Shown piece after piece: positions 52,646-61,756 of a DNA stretch of 64,000 bases; position 1 is the stretch's first letter; each line of letters begins with the position of its first letter. Source of the DNA: Spirochaetales bacterium Spiro_02 (GTDB lineage: Bacteria > Spirochaetota > Spirochaetia > Sphaerochaetales > Sphaerochaetaceae); assembly GCA_001604275.1 (NCBI GenBank), contig LVBD01000069.1, positions 1 through 64,000 on the forward strand. The letters are read 5' to 3'. Below the pieces are notes generated by a model that was not told where the DNA came from, searched no databases, and was given only the letters and a program-made list of their open reading frames with translations. The translations under genes were made by a program, and so were the position numbers.

Positions 52646-54871
52646 TCAGCTACGGGAATTCTTCTTGAGGCTGTAGCAGAAATAGAGTTCGGCAAGAGCA
52701 TCCTGAACATCGAACATCGACAGGTCCATCGAAGCCGCCGCGAGGATTCCCTGCCGCAGGTTCTCGAATCGAGGATCATATGAGACATCGGCGCTATACG
52801 CCATACCCAGACAGATATCCCGGACCTTGCGCCAGTCCTCGGTATTGAACGCAGCGAAAATCTCGTCATAATGCTCATCGATATCAGAAATATCCCGCGC
52901 CTCGGTGAGAAAATCGGTCAGGAAATCGCTGACATCGCCGTTGTTCATCAGCTCGAACAGCTTCGCCAGACGCGGGGATCCGAAATGGAGGAAACTGGCG
53001 AGCACAGCATAGCGGGTCTGGCGGAATGTGGCGCTGCGCCCCTGTCGTACAGAAAGGAAGAAGTCACGATAGAACTTGCCCTCGTGATCCATGTAGCGTT
53101 TCGCGATCAAGTAGTCGATCTCTTCATCGATATGCCGTGCGTTCATGGAAAGGATGTTGATCGTATCGAGATACTCAGGCCCCTCCATAATACGTGCGAG
53201 GGACTTGCTCGCAACGGAACGGACCGACGACCACTTGCCGTCCAACAGGCCGACCAGAGCCCGCTTCGCCTTTTCGTTCTTCCCGTACGCCCCCAATGTC
53301 GCGATCGCATCGAGCTGTACGAACGAATCGTCGTCGCAGGCAAGCCGGATCAGATCGTCGACCAATGCCTGCCGTGGCCGATAGCCAAGAGCCTGGACGA
53401 CTTCCTGCTTGTCTTCGGAAAAAGGTGAAGCGAGCTTCGCCCGCAGTTCGCTGGTCGCCACGCCGGTCAGGTTCGATCCGAGGGCGAGCAGCAGCGCTTT
53501 GCGCTTGGCAGGATCCTCGGTATGGTTCAGTTTTTCGATCATCGACACAGCCTGGATGCCGTGCACGGAGAATACCACATGTGCGGCGTCGTTGGTGGAA
53601 TAACTGCCGCGCTCTCGGAAGCGGAACGCGACGGCGAGCCCGATCGCGGCAATGACGAACGCGAAGATGAACATGAACGAATAGTCGTTGCCGAACTTGA
53701 ACGTGCCGATGAGGAACATCCCGTCGATCGAATCTCCCGCATCGACCAGGATGCCCGAAACGACACCGACGACCAGCGCCAGCACCGCTATGACGAAGTT
53801 GGTCATCGATGTGAAGCTTACCGCGTCATCGTCAGGAATGACGAAAGCGACCAGACGGACACTGAGAATGTTGATCAACCCGAGCGCGAAGTTCGCCAGG
53901 AATCCGAAGATGAAGAACGGAACGGGCCCCAGATGGGAAGGTGCGAAGACCCAGCACACCAACGATACAAGCAATAGCCAGCTCGACCAGATGATCAGCG
54001 GCCGGGAGCCGAGACGATCGGCGAAATGACGGCTCACGATTCCGGAAAGCACCACCGACAGGCCTATGGCGACTGAGTAGAGGATGACGAGGCTGGATTC
54101 GAGATGCAGTTCGGTGCTCATGAACGGCACCGACATCCCCAGCACCACCGACAGCGATAGGAATGTCCACCGAAGGAACAGGCGCATCCGCACATCGATG
54201 TTGCCCATCGCTTCATGGAAGACCGTGGAGATCGTCCTCCCTTTTTTGTATTCGACGTTCGCGCGGCATGGGATCTTGCGGATGCACATGGCCGCTCCGA
54301 CATAGGCGAGGACTCCGATCATCTGCAGACCGATCAAGCCGACAAGCCCAGAGAGGCGCTGCACGCTGGTGATGATCGAACTGATGAACTTTACGAAAAT
54401 CGAAGATCCTTGGTACGCTACGTTGAGATTCGCTACGACACGTCCCCGGTTCGTTGCGGAACTGACGCTTTTCTGGGTGAAATCGTTGAGAATGATGCCC
54501 AGCATCCGAAAGATGCAGAATACGGTGTAGGTCCCCAGCAGGACGGCGATCGCATATCCCCCCTGGAGGTAGAAAAGAGCCAGATATGCGACGCAGAACA
54601 AACCGCGCAATATCCACATCAGGGCCTGAACCTTGATCATGTTGCGCCCCTGGATGAACATCGGCGCGAACGGAAGAATCAGTCCGGCTATATACGTGGC
54701 GGAAGAGATATAGCCCAGCGCTATATTACCTGCGCCGAAATGGACGGCGAGAAGATAGATGATGGTATCTCCCAACAGGCTGAATCCAATCCCGTTGAAG
54801 ATTTCCGACCAATACAGCAGATGCCGCCCGTAGCGTTTTTCCGCTTCGCTGAGATACTTGGTCTTCGGCAC
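52646..54871 (-). CDS. MFS transporter-like protein with C-terminal HEAT-repeat domain
   Basis: 741 residues. About 12 membrane helices (20-445) in an MFS-like arrangement, then a soluble helical region (about 455-741) with HEAT-like repeats (SFVQLDAIATLGAYGK and WSSVRSVASKSLARI are typical units). Fusion of the two is unusual; the HEAT part may bind a cytoplasmic partner. The substrate is unknown. The start is a GTG at 54871 with a weak Shine-Dalgarno (TAGGA). Confidence 0.8.
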   Translation of the reverse strand: MPKTKYLSEAEKRYGRHLLYWSEIFNGIGFSLLGDTIIYLLAVHFGAGNIALGYISSATYIAGLILPFAPMFIQGRNMIKVQALMWILRGLFCVAYLALFYLQGGYAIAVLLGTYTVFCIFRMLGIILNDFTQKSVSSATNRGRVVANLNVAYQGSSIFVKFISSIITSVQRLSGLVGLIGLQMIGVLAYVGAAMCIRKIPCRANVEYKKGRTISTVFHEAMGNIDVRMRLFLRWTFLSLSVVLGMSVPFMSTELHLESSLVILYSVAIGLSVVLSGIVSRHFADRLGSRPLIIWSSWLLLVSLVCWVFAPSHLGPVPFFIFGFLANFALGLINILSVRLVAFVIPDDDAVSFTSMTNFVIAVLALVVGVVSGILVDAGDSIDGMFLIGTFKFGNDYSFMFIFAFVIAAIGLAVAFRFRERGSYSTNDAAHVVFSVHGIQAVSMIEKLNHTEDPAKRKALLLALGSNLTGVATSELRAKLASPFSEDKQEVVQALGYRPRQALVDDLIRLACDDDSFVQLDAIATLGAYGKNEKAKRALVGLLDGKWSSVRSVASKSLARIMEGPEYLDTINILSMNARHIDEEIDYLIAKRYMDHEGKFYRDFFLSVRQGRSATFRQTRYAVLASFLHFGSPRLAKLFELMNNGDVSDFLTDFLTEARDISDIDEHYDEIFAAFNTEDWRKVRDICLGMAYSADVSYDPRFENLRQGILAAASMDLSMFDVQDALAELYFCYSLKKNSRS

Positions 54872-54927
54872 GTTCCTACCCGCCCCGCAGGGCCCCCGCC
54901 TGACGTCCGGAAGGGGGAAAGCCTATG

Positions 54928-55509
54928 CTACAGTTCGCTCCTCGAAGTAACGATCCTGCTGACAAGACCATAGCGCTTCGCTTCCTCCGCGTCGAGCCAA
55001 TGGTCGCGTTCGGTATCCTTGGAGACCTCCTCCACGCTTTTTCCGGTCTGTTCGGCGATCACATGATCGAGCTTCGCCCTGAGTTTCTCAATCTGTCTGG
55101 CATGGATCTCGATATCCGTGGCCACGCCGCGCATGCCGCTCATCGGCTGATGGATCAGGTAGGTGGAGTTGGGCAGTGCAAGCCTCCGTTCGGCGGGCAC
55201 GGCGAGATACAGCAACGTTGCCGCGCTTGCGACAAGCCCCATGCCGATCATGACGACATCGCAGGAAATGAAGCGAACCATGTCGTACATCGCGTAGCCC
55301 GCATCCACGTCGCCTCCGGGAGAATTGATATATATGCGGATCGGATTTCCGCTTTCCGCTTCCAGGACGAGCAGCTGCCGGATCACGCGGTCGGCCAGTT
55401 CCTTGTCGATCTCCCCTGATACGAGGATCGAGCGGGTCTTCAGCAGTTTTTCATTCAACACAGGATCCTGCGGAACCTGGGGTTTCTGGGCCTCGTCATT
55501 GTCTGGCAT
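54928..55509 (-). CDS. clpP: ATP-dependent Clp protease proteolytic subunit
   Basis: 193 residues. The catalytic triad is in place: Ser in GLVASAAT (normally GQAASMAA), His in LIHQPMSG and Asp in ERDHWLDAEEA. The altered residues around Ser suggest a ClpP2-type paralogue. No Clp ATPase gene is adjacent, so it must pair with one encoded elsewhere. Confidence 0.92.
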   Translation of the reverse strand: MPDNDEAQKPQVPQDPVLNEKLLKTRSILVSGEIDKELADRVIRQLLVLEAESGNPIRIYINSPGGDVDAGYAMYDMVRFISCDVVMIGMGLVASAATLLYLAVPAERRLALPNSTYLIHQPMSGMRGVATDIEIHARQIEKLRAKLDHVIAEQTGKSVEEVSKDTERDHWLDAEEAKRYGLVSRIVTSRSEL

Positions 55510-55634
55510 CTGTTTCCACGCCTCTTCTTATGAAATCCGGCGCAAAAAAGCCCCGGTAGTAGGGACAGTATAAGATGAATCGGTTCGATTGAAAACCCCT
55601 CCGTTCACGGCAAGACCAGTAAGAGGATCCGCCG

Positions 55635-56528
55635 TCAAGCTTCCCCGCCGAAGACTTCCCGAGCATAGGGGATCGACTCCATCGCGCCTTTCCTGGACAC
55701 TGTGAAAGCGGAAGCCAACGTGGCTTTCTCCAAACTAGCGGCGGCATCGAGATCCCGTAGCCGGGACGCAAGGAAGTATCCAAGGAACGTATCTCCGGCT
55801 CCGGTAGTATCTACGACGGGCCTGTCGATAATCGGCTGATACCGCCGTTCCGTTCCGCACGCATAGAACGCCCCCTCCCTACCGACAGTCAGTATGATTT
55901 CGGAAGACGGGAAGTCCTGGTTCAGTTTTTCCAGGACTAGCTCGGGATCCGTTTCAAAATCCGATCCCGAAAGCATCGCTCCTTCGATCTCGTTCACGAC
56001 GAACAGATCGACGTACGATAGCGGCAACCCGACGACATACGCCTCGAACGGCGCGGGGTTGAAGCAGATGCGCATGCCTATCTGATGCGCCTGTTCGATC
56101 AGATATCCGATTTCGTTGATCTCGTTCTGCAGCACCAGCCAGTCGCCGGCTTCGAAAAACGCAAGGGTTTCATCGATTTCATTCCGCCCGATACGCTTGT
56201 TTTCTCCGGGCAGCAGGATGATCGCGTTCTGCGAAGCGTCGTCCAGCTGGATGATCGCCTGTCCCGACGGCTCGTCGGTGATCCGGATGAACCGGGTGTC
56301 GACGCCATAGGACCTCAACAGATCCACGATGAAAGCGCCGTCCTTGCCGATCTTGCCGGCATGGAACACGCGGCACCCAGCCTTTCCCAACGCCGCCGAT
56401 TGATTCGCGCCTTTCCCTCCGGCGTTCTTCATGAGTGAAGAAGAGGCCAAGGTCTCCCCATCCCTGACAATGTGGGGAACCGTGAACACCATATCGATAT
56501 TCAACGAACCATAGTTGAGAATCTTCAT
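55635..56528 (-). CDS. Ribokinase-family sugar kinase
   Basis: 297 residues, PfkB fold. The substrate motif NAGGKGANQSAALGKAG and the ATP/anion-hole motif DTTGAGDTFLGYFLA with the catalytic Asp are intact; the pattern is closest to ribokinase. No ribose transporter is nearby, so the substrate (ribose, deoxyribose or a nucleoside) is open. The Shine-Dalgarno is weak. Its 5' side borders a decayed region. Confidence 0.88.
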   Translation of the reverse strand: MKILNYGSLNIDMVFTVPHIVRDGETLASSSLMKNAGGKGANQSAALGKAGCRVFHAGKIGKDGAFIVDLLRSYGVDTRFIRITDEPSGQAIIQLDDASQNAIILLPGENKRIGRNEIDETLAFFEAGDWLVLQNEINEIGYLIEQAHQIGMRICFNPAPFEAYVVGLPLSYVDLFVVNEIEGAMLSGSDFETDPELVLEKLNQDFPSSEIILTVGREGAFYACGTERRYQPIIDRPVVDTTGAGDTFLGYFLASRLRDLDAAASLEKATLASAFTVSRKGAMESIPYAREVFGGEA

Positions 56529-56987
56529 TTCGAATCACCGCCTATATGATGAGTTTGCATGCTTTCCGCTACAAATACCGATGCGAACATAGCGAATACA
56601 TAATATACGATAATCAGCACGGATACGTTCGCCGCCGCTTCAATAGTATCGTAATCGCAGGAAATAGCGTATCGCAAAATGTCGCCGCATTCCAAGTAGG
56701 GGATGGACTCGATCATTCTTTCGGAAACCCAGATAGAGACCGACAGGTCGTTTCTCGTCGAACGGCTTCCCTCCTCGCCCGTCCTCGTCGCTTCGACGAA
56801 GATGCCGTTGGAGACCAAGAACAGGTGAATACCGAAGCCTGATTTCCTCCATCTTCCCGCCAGAAGTGCAGGAACCTACCCAAGAAGACATTTTCGCAAG
56901 GTACACTGTAACTTTCATTACATCGTAACAAGGGATGTTTCAAGCCTCGCAAAAGCCGTTTCCTGCAGCGAAGAAAGAAGAAAACAC
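56529..56987. other. Decayed AT-richer spacer carrying an era fragment
   Basis: About 460 bp with visibly lower GC than the flanks. The only recognisable content is the 85-bp era copy (56718-56802). Short frames exist on both strands but none has a Shine-Dalgarno and a recognisable family. Confidence 0.6.
56718..56802 (+). pseudogene. Truncated duplicate of an internal segment of era
   Basis: These 85 bp match era 58606-58690 at 82 positions, in the same orientation, with identity ending abruptly at the right end. The three differences each change an Ala codon of era (to Thr, Asp and Thr). An ATG-initiated frame of 41 codons (56703-56828) reads through it but ends in unrelated sequence, so it is regarded as a remnant. 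Confidence 0.85.
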
Positions 56988-57945
56988 CTAATAATGTCTT
57001 GATGAAGAACAAATTAGGCAGAAAAAGACATTCCCACAAGAACTCAGGAAATGTAGGGCATCATAACGTTTTTTTGTCAGATTGCTCATGTTTCTGAGTT
57101 TTTGCTTCGTGTAGAACACTTTGGACATGTCCAAACCTGTAAAGTATCCGATTTTCTGCAGATGCTCATCGAAGTACAGGTTCTTGAATAGATTGTCCTT
57201 TATTTCCGCCAACGGGGCGGACCGCAAGCACTCAAACATCCTGGTGTGTGGAATCGTGGAACCGAGTTTTTTCTTCTCCAGAATGCGCAACAGGTACATG
57301 CGACAAAGCATGAGAGCACATGAACCCAGATGCCGTCCGGCTTATGTACGTACATGAGTCTTGCCTTGAGATAGAACTTGGTAATGCGAAAGTTTTGTTC
57401 GATCTCCCAAAGCTGTCTGTACATATCAATGATATCCTAGTCCGTCACCGTCCGGTTGAGTTCGAACAGCATGTCGCGGTTCCGGAACCTCGCGGACCTT
57501 CCCAGGGCTTCTCATCGGCGGAAGTGCCGATGACGTTTATCTCAATCAGAATTGATTCGGACCTGTCTATCCGCGTCCGCATCTGGTATTTCCTGCTCCA
57601 GAATACGATCTGACGCTTGTTGACACGTACCTCGACCTTCCTGGAACCGTCGATGATCCATGCCTTCTCCTTGGCGGGGATCAGCCTCGGCTTGTACTTG
57701 AACAGAACGACCTCGGTTTCTCCGGATTCCTTCGTATCCGAACTTTTTCTCGTCGTGTCATGGTAGCTGAGCAGTCGTTCTTCTTCTTGGATCCGGCAGT
57801 TTGGGATCATCCCACTCGTGCAATGATAGCCGAAGCCGTCCATGATGAAGTCGATCGTCTCCCTGTCCTGCTTCCTGACACGTTTCAGATAGTACAGGGC
57901 GTTGCCTTTGGAATTGGAAAAGGCTGCTACATGGTGGACTCATTG
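56988..57945 (-). pseudogene. Degenerate IS1634-type transposase
   Basis: A C-terminal transposase part is scattered over several frames on the minus strand. The pieces read ETIDFIMDGFGYH (about 57860), KEKAWIIDGSRK (about 57650), MYRQLWEIEQNFRITK (about 57420, an IS4/IS1634-type YREK-like block) and LEKKKLGSTIPHTRMFECLRS (about 57260; only part given here). A TAG lies in frame at about 57438, and at least two frameshifts separate the parts. The N-terminal half is gone, and no terminal inverted repeats were identified. The element is dead. Confidence 0.75.
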
Positions 57946-57965
57946 CATAATACCTACACGGTCCT

Positions 57966-58233
57966 ACAATAAAAAGTAAATCGAACGTAATGGGAAAAGG
58001 ATCTATTTTCAGCCATTCTTTGATTTGATTTCTCTATTTGTTTAATTCTCACTGCGGGACCATGGATGTTCGGCCTTCCTTGCGGCTTCCTTCGCCCGAA
58101 GTATCCGCAAGTCCCGGAGTCGGGAAGGAAATTTGGAGGCCCCACTAGCGATATCACGCCCATTCCGATATGATGGATCCGAAAACCCGCCGGCGTCCCA
58201 TGGCCGGTCACGGGTAGCCGGAGGAGACCGACC
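57966..58233. other. Intergenic stretch before era
   Basis: About 270 bp. The first part is AT-rich and continues the decayed patch; the last 150 bp regain high GC and contain GGAGGAG just before the era start. No gene or clear promoter seen. Confidence 0.4.
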
Positions 58234-59118
58234 ATGAAGTGCGCCACCGTAGCGATCATCGGAAGACCGTCGGCGGGGAAATCGACCCTGCTCAACACCA
58301 TCTGCGAAATGAAAGTGTCCATCACCGCCGCCACGCCGCAGACCACCCGCAATGCGATCAGGGGCATCTATACCGACGGACGAGGCCAGCTGATCTTCAC
58401 CGACACACCGGGCTATCATCTTTCTGAGCAGACGCTGAACAAGCGGCTCCAGGATATCGCCAGGGGCTCGCTGAACGATTCCGACGCGGTACTCTATCTG
58501 ATCGATGCGACACGGGCTCCGGGACAGGAAGAGGAAGCGATCGCGGCGATGCTCGCCACACTGAAGAAGACTCCGGTGATCTGCTGCATCAACAAAAGCG
58601 ACATCCTTTCGGAAGCCCAGATAGAGACCGCCAGGTCGTTTCTCGTCGAACGGCTTCCCTCCTCGCCCGTCCTCGTCGCTTCGGCGAAGAACGACGAGGG
58701 TGTCGATGAAATCCTGATCGAACTGTTCAAGGTGGCTCCGGAAGGGGATCTGCTGTACGGCGAGGACGCCTACACCGACCAGCCGATCGAGTTCCGCATT
58801 TCCGAAATCATCCGGGAGAAGGCGATATCGATCGTCACCGACGAAATCCCCCATGCGATCTATGTGGAGGTGGCGGACCTGGAATACCGGGAAGCGGACA
58901 ACACCGTGTGGGTGCGGGCGTTCATCATCGTGGAACGGGAAACCCAGAAAGGCATCATCGTGGGACGAGGCGGAGAAGGGATCAAGAAGATCCGCATCGC
59001 GTCGTTCAAGGAAGTCAAGCGTCTGTTCCCCGGTCGGAAAGTCAACCTCGACCTGCGGGTGAAAGCGCAACCGAAATGGAGGACCAACAGCATCGTGCTG
59101 GATAGGATCCTGCGCTGA
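58234..59118 (+). CDS. era: GTPase Era (ribosome assembly)
   Basis: 294 residues. The GTPase domain has G1 GRPSAGKST, G3 DTPG and G4 NKSD, and the C-terminal KH domain carries VGRGGEGIKKIR. It acts on 16S rRNA 3'-end maturation and small-subunit assembly. GGAGGAG lies 7 nt before the ATG. An 85-bp copy of its middle lies 1.9 kb upstream. Confidence 0.95.
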   Translation: MKCATVAIIGRPSAGKSTLLNTICEMKVSITAATPQTTRNAIRGIYTDGRGQLIFTDTPGYHLSEQTLNKRLQDIARGSLNDSDAVLYLIDATRAPGQEEEAIAAMLATLKKTPVICCINKSDILSEAQIETARSFLVERLPSSPVLVASAKNDEGVDEILIELFKVAPEGDLLYGEDAYTDQPIEFRISEIIREKAISIVTDEIPHAIYVEVADLEYREADNTVWVRAFIIVERETQKGIIVGRGGEGIKKIRIASFKEVKRLFPGRKVNLDLRVKAQPKWRTNSIVLDRILR

Positions 59119-59144
59119 CCGTCCGTCGCCTATGGGCGGACGGT
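59118..59144 (+). terminator. Hairpin at the era stop codon
   Basis: ACCGTCCG and CGGACGGT (8-bp perfect stem, inner GCC/GGC) begin with the last base of the era TGA. There is no T tract, so termination strength is uncertain; it separates two convergent genes. Confidence 0.5.
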
Positions 59145-59160
59145 ATAAAGGAACATGGAA

Positions 59161-59781
59161 CTACCGAATGAAATTCGTCTTGACCGGAGTTTCCCGTTCC
59201 GGCTTGGAAACGATATCCTTGGCGGCGTCGATGCATTGCAGCAGCCATGCAAGATTATCGCCCAGAACCCGCATCACCTGCATCCCCTCCAGATCCTGCC
59301 GGACCTCGTCCGGAGTATTGCCGTGGACGCTGTTCCAGTACTTGGAGGAGACGACCGGCATCTGGGAGATGGTGAAATATTTGTTCAGCTGATCGAACGT
59401 GGCGCTGGCCCCTCCCCGTCGGCAACTGACGACGGCGGCTCCCGGCTTGAGAGCGAAGGCGCCGTTGGAGGCCATGAACAGGCGGTCGAAGAATGCTGTT
59501 GCGGCGCCTGCGGCGCTGGCGTAGTGGACCGGGGAGCCAAGGACGATGGCATCGGCCCGGAGGGCCAGCGCAAGGCCTTCGTTCAACGAATCGTCGTCGA
59601 ACACGCAGTGGCCGAGCGACTTGCATCTGCCGCATCCGATGCACCCGCGCATCGGTCCTGAACCGATATGGAATATCGACGACTCGATCCTATGTGTCTT
59701 CAACTGGAACGCCACCTCGTGCAAGGCGGTATAGGTGCAACCCTCCTTATGGGGACTGCCGTTGATCAGAAGAACCTGCAT
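59161..59781 (-). CDS. NADPH-dependent FMN reductase/iron-sulfur flavoprotein-like
   Basis: 206 residues with a flavodoxin-like fold. The FMN phosphate loop is INGSPHKEGCT. A Cys-rich stretch (RGCIGCGRCKSLGHC) follows at about 45-60, and GSPVHYAS marks the isoalloxazine loop. The cysteine spacing resembles iron-sulfur flavoproteins of anaerobes, so electron transfer or a protective reductase role is likely. Confidence 0.85.
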   Translation of the reverse strand: MQVLLINGSPHKEGCTYTALHEVAFQLKTHRIESSIFHIGSGPMRGCIGCGRCKSLGHCVFDDDSLNEGLALALRADAIVLGSPVHYASAAGAATAFFDRLFMASNGAFALKPGAAVVSCRRGGASATFDQLNKYFTISQMPVVSSKYWNSVHGNTPDEVRQDLEGMQVMRVLGDNLAWLLQCIDAAKDIVSKPERETPVKTNFIR

Positions 59782-59821
59782 GCAAACACCTCCGGAACCA
59801 ATTCAATGAGAGTATATCATG

Positions 59822-59861
59822 AAAAATGCCGTCGTTGCGCAAAACAGCGCGAAGACGGCAT
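59822..59861 (-). terminator. Rho-independent terminator after lysS
   Basis: Minus strand: an ATGCCGTC/GACGGCAT stem with an inner GCGC/GCGC pair and TGTTTT loop, then TTTTT (59826-59822). It lies 61 bp past the lysS stop. Confidence 0.82.
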
Positions 59862-59921
59862 CGATCATCGTCCGAAACCATATGCTCCCCGACGGATCCG
59901 AAAACCGCCGGAGGGATGCGG

Positions 59922-61496
59922 CTAGTACCGCCTGAGAATCGGCAGGATCTTCTCCTTGCCGCAGGTCTTGATGAATCCTGCCAGCTTGGGACCGCGTTCC
60001 TTGCCGATCAGCACCAGATAGACCGTTTTGAAGAACTCCGGCCCCTCGAGCCCCGCCTCGGCTGCGACTGCGTACAGACGCTCGGCGAACGCCTTCTCAT
60101 CGTATTCATCAAGCTTCTCTACTTCAGGAACCAAGGCTCTGACGCTCGCCAAAGAAGCCCCTTCCAGTGCGAGCGGCTTATCGGAAGCGGTGGCGAGATG
60201 CCATTTGAAATCCTCCGGGGCGAACGTGGAAATCCAAGTCCATGCGCACTGACACCGGACCTTCAGCCTGTCCATTTGGCCGGGAGTCACACCGTCCAAC
60301 GTTGCGATCGCCGCATCGATGTCGCCCCCGTGGACCTGAAGCAGGTTGCACAGATGTCTGAACGGAATCTGATAAGATGGCTCGGTCGGAACCTCGCCGA
60401 CCTGGCTCAGTTCGTAGATTCTTTTTTCCTTGGCCCGCCGCTTCTCGTTGACCGGCAGCAGACCGAAGTAGATTCGTTCGCAGTTGTCGTAGTCCTCGTA
60501 GATCTTCAGTACGTCAAGATCGAACGAAATGGCGAACTCCGTGTTCGGCCGGGTTCCGACGAACAGATATCGGGTGATCTCCGGAGTATAGACTTCCAGG
60601 ACATCGTACAGACTGATCACCTCGCCGGACGACGAAGATATCTTGCCGCCCCGCCCCTTGATGCTGATGAAGTCGTACTGGAACGATACGGGAGGCTTCC
60701 CGCCGAAAACCTCTACGACCTTCTTGCTCGTATCGAAGCTACCGCCCTCGCTGTGGTGGTCCTTGCCGGCCGGCTCGAAGTCGACCCCTTCGCGCGCCCA
60801 ACGCATCGGCCAGTCGATCCGCCACGGCAACTTGGCGTACGGAGTGGTCCGCAAGTCGATCGTTTCGGTCTGCCCCGTTTCATCGTCGCGGTAGGTCACG
60901 CCCCACTGTCCGTCCCAGCCAAGGATCGTCGTCGTATCCTTGTCGGTGAAGCTACTGAACACGGAAATCGGCCACCAGTCGTCGGGTAGCGGCGTGGTGC
61001 GGTACTCGTCGAGGATCGCCTTGATTTCGGCGCGATGCTCCAACGCCGTGCGCATCCCCTCGGCGTATATCGAGGAACGGTACCGCTCGGCCTGGTACAG
61101 GTATTCGGGATGGATGCCGACGACCGGCAGTATCTTCTCCACGTCCAGCTCATTGGCTCGTGCATAGTTCTCCGCACGACCGGTGGTATCGGGAACCAGT
61201 GTTATCGGCTTGCGCAGGTAGGTCTCCAGCAACGTGGGGTTCGGCATGTTCTTGGGAACCTTGCGGAATACGTCGTAGTCGTCCCACGAATAGATGAACC
61301 GCACGTCGCACCCTTTATCCTTCAGCGCCCGCGCAACCAACTCGACGGAGATGATCTCCCGGAAATTTCCGATATGCACAGTCCCCGACGGCGTAATGCC
61401 GGATGCGCATGTATAGCGCGCCTTGGGACCTTTCTCCCTGATGATCTTGTCGGCGTAGATATCCGCCCAATGTGTAGCTTGCATTTGTTCGCTCAT
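59922..61496 (-). CDS. lysS: Lysyl-tRNA synthetase, class I
   Basis: 524 residues. A class I LysRS (archaeal/spirochaete type), not the class II enzyme of most bacteria. The Rossmann signatures are VHIGN and KISSS (in GGKISSSSGE), with a C-terminal helical anticodon-binding region from about 360. The ATG at 61496 is favoured; it has only a weak Shine-Dalgarno but an upstream ATG at 61559 would add a basic tail and also lacks one. A GC-rich hairpin lies just upstream. Confidence 0.94.
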   Translation of the reverse strand: MSEQMQATHWADIYADKIIREKGPKARYTCASGITPSGTVHIGNFREIISVELVARALKDKGCDVRFIYSWDDYDVFRKVPKNMPNPTLLETYLRKPITLVPDTTGRAENYARANELDVEKILPVVGIHPEYLYQAERYRSSIYAEGMRTALEHRAEIKAILDEYRTTPLPDDWWPISVFSSFTDKDTTTILGWDGQWGVTYRDDETGQTETIDLRTTPYAKLPWRIDWPMRWAREGVDFEPAGKDHHSEGGSFDTSKKVVEVFGGKPPVSFQYDFISIKGRGGKISSSSGEVISLYDVLEVYTPEITRYLFVGTRPNTEFAISFDLDVLKIYEDYDNCERIYFGLLPVNEKRRAKEKRIYELSQVGEVPTEPSYQIPFRHLCNLLQVHGGDIDAAIATLDGVTPGQMDRLKVRCQCAWTWISTFAPEDFKWHLATASDKPLALEGASLASVRALVPEVEKLDEYDEKAFAERLYAVAAEAGLEGPEFFKTVYLVLIGKERGPKLAGFIKTCGKEKILPILRRY

Positions 61497-61507
61497 GTCT
61501 TTACTGC

Positions 61508-61524
61508 GCGGGCGATGCGCCCGC
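61508..61524 (-). promoter_or_regulatory. GC-rich hairpin in the lysS leader
   Basis: GCGGGCG-ATG-CGCCCGC, a 7-bp perfect stem 11 bases before the lysS ATG. A second inverted repeat (CCCATG/CATGGG, 61607-61621) and a TATAAT (61627-61622) lie farther upstream. It may affect ribosome access; no T-box features were seen. Confidence 0.4.
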
Positions 61525-61650
61525 TTTCCTTCCTCTCTATGGAGATACCGAGTACCCATGGTAAAAGAAAGCCCGCGTTATTTCAATACCGCCTGGGTCG
61601 CAGCGTCCCATGCATCATGGGATTATAGGCCGGCAGGAGTATCTGCCCGA

Positions 61651-61756
61651 TCAGTTTTCCATCCTGTCTGGTCCACAGATACCGGAGGCTTCGAAATGAT
61701 TCGCGACCAGATCGCCCTCCTCATCCTGGGCGATGCCGAAAGACTTGTTATCGGGT
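61651..61756 (-). pseudogene. Out-of-frame C-terminal remnant of the transglutaminase-like gene
   Basis: After the stop of the 61757-63154 gene, an open frame of about 35 codons with protein-like composition continues to a TGA at 61651. It becomes contiguous with the gene if one copy of a GGAT duplication (61760-61767) is removed. Confidence 0.6.

Noticed and set aside
56525-56818. A 97-codon minus frame with a hydrophobic segment beside rbsK
   Set aside because: Its N-terminal third is antisense to the era fragment, so it is a chance frame in decayed DNA.
58042-59070. A 342-codon minus-strand frame opposite era
   Set aside because: Shadow of era; its resemblance to another minus frame near 56700 only reflects the duplicated era segment.
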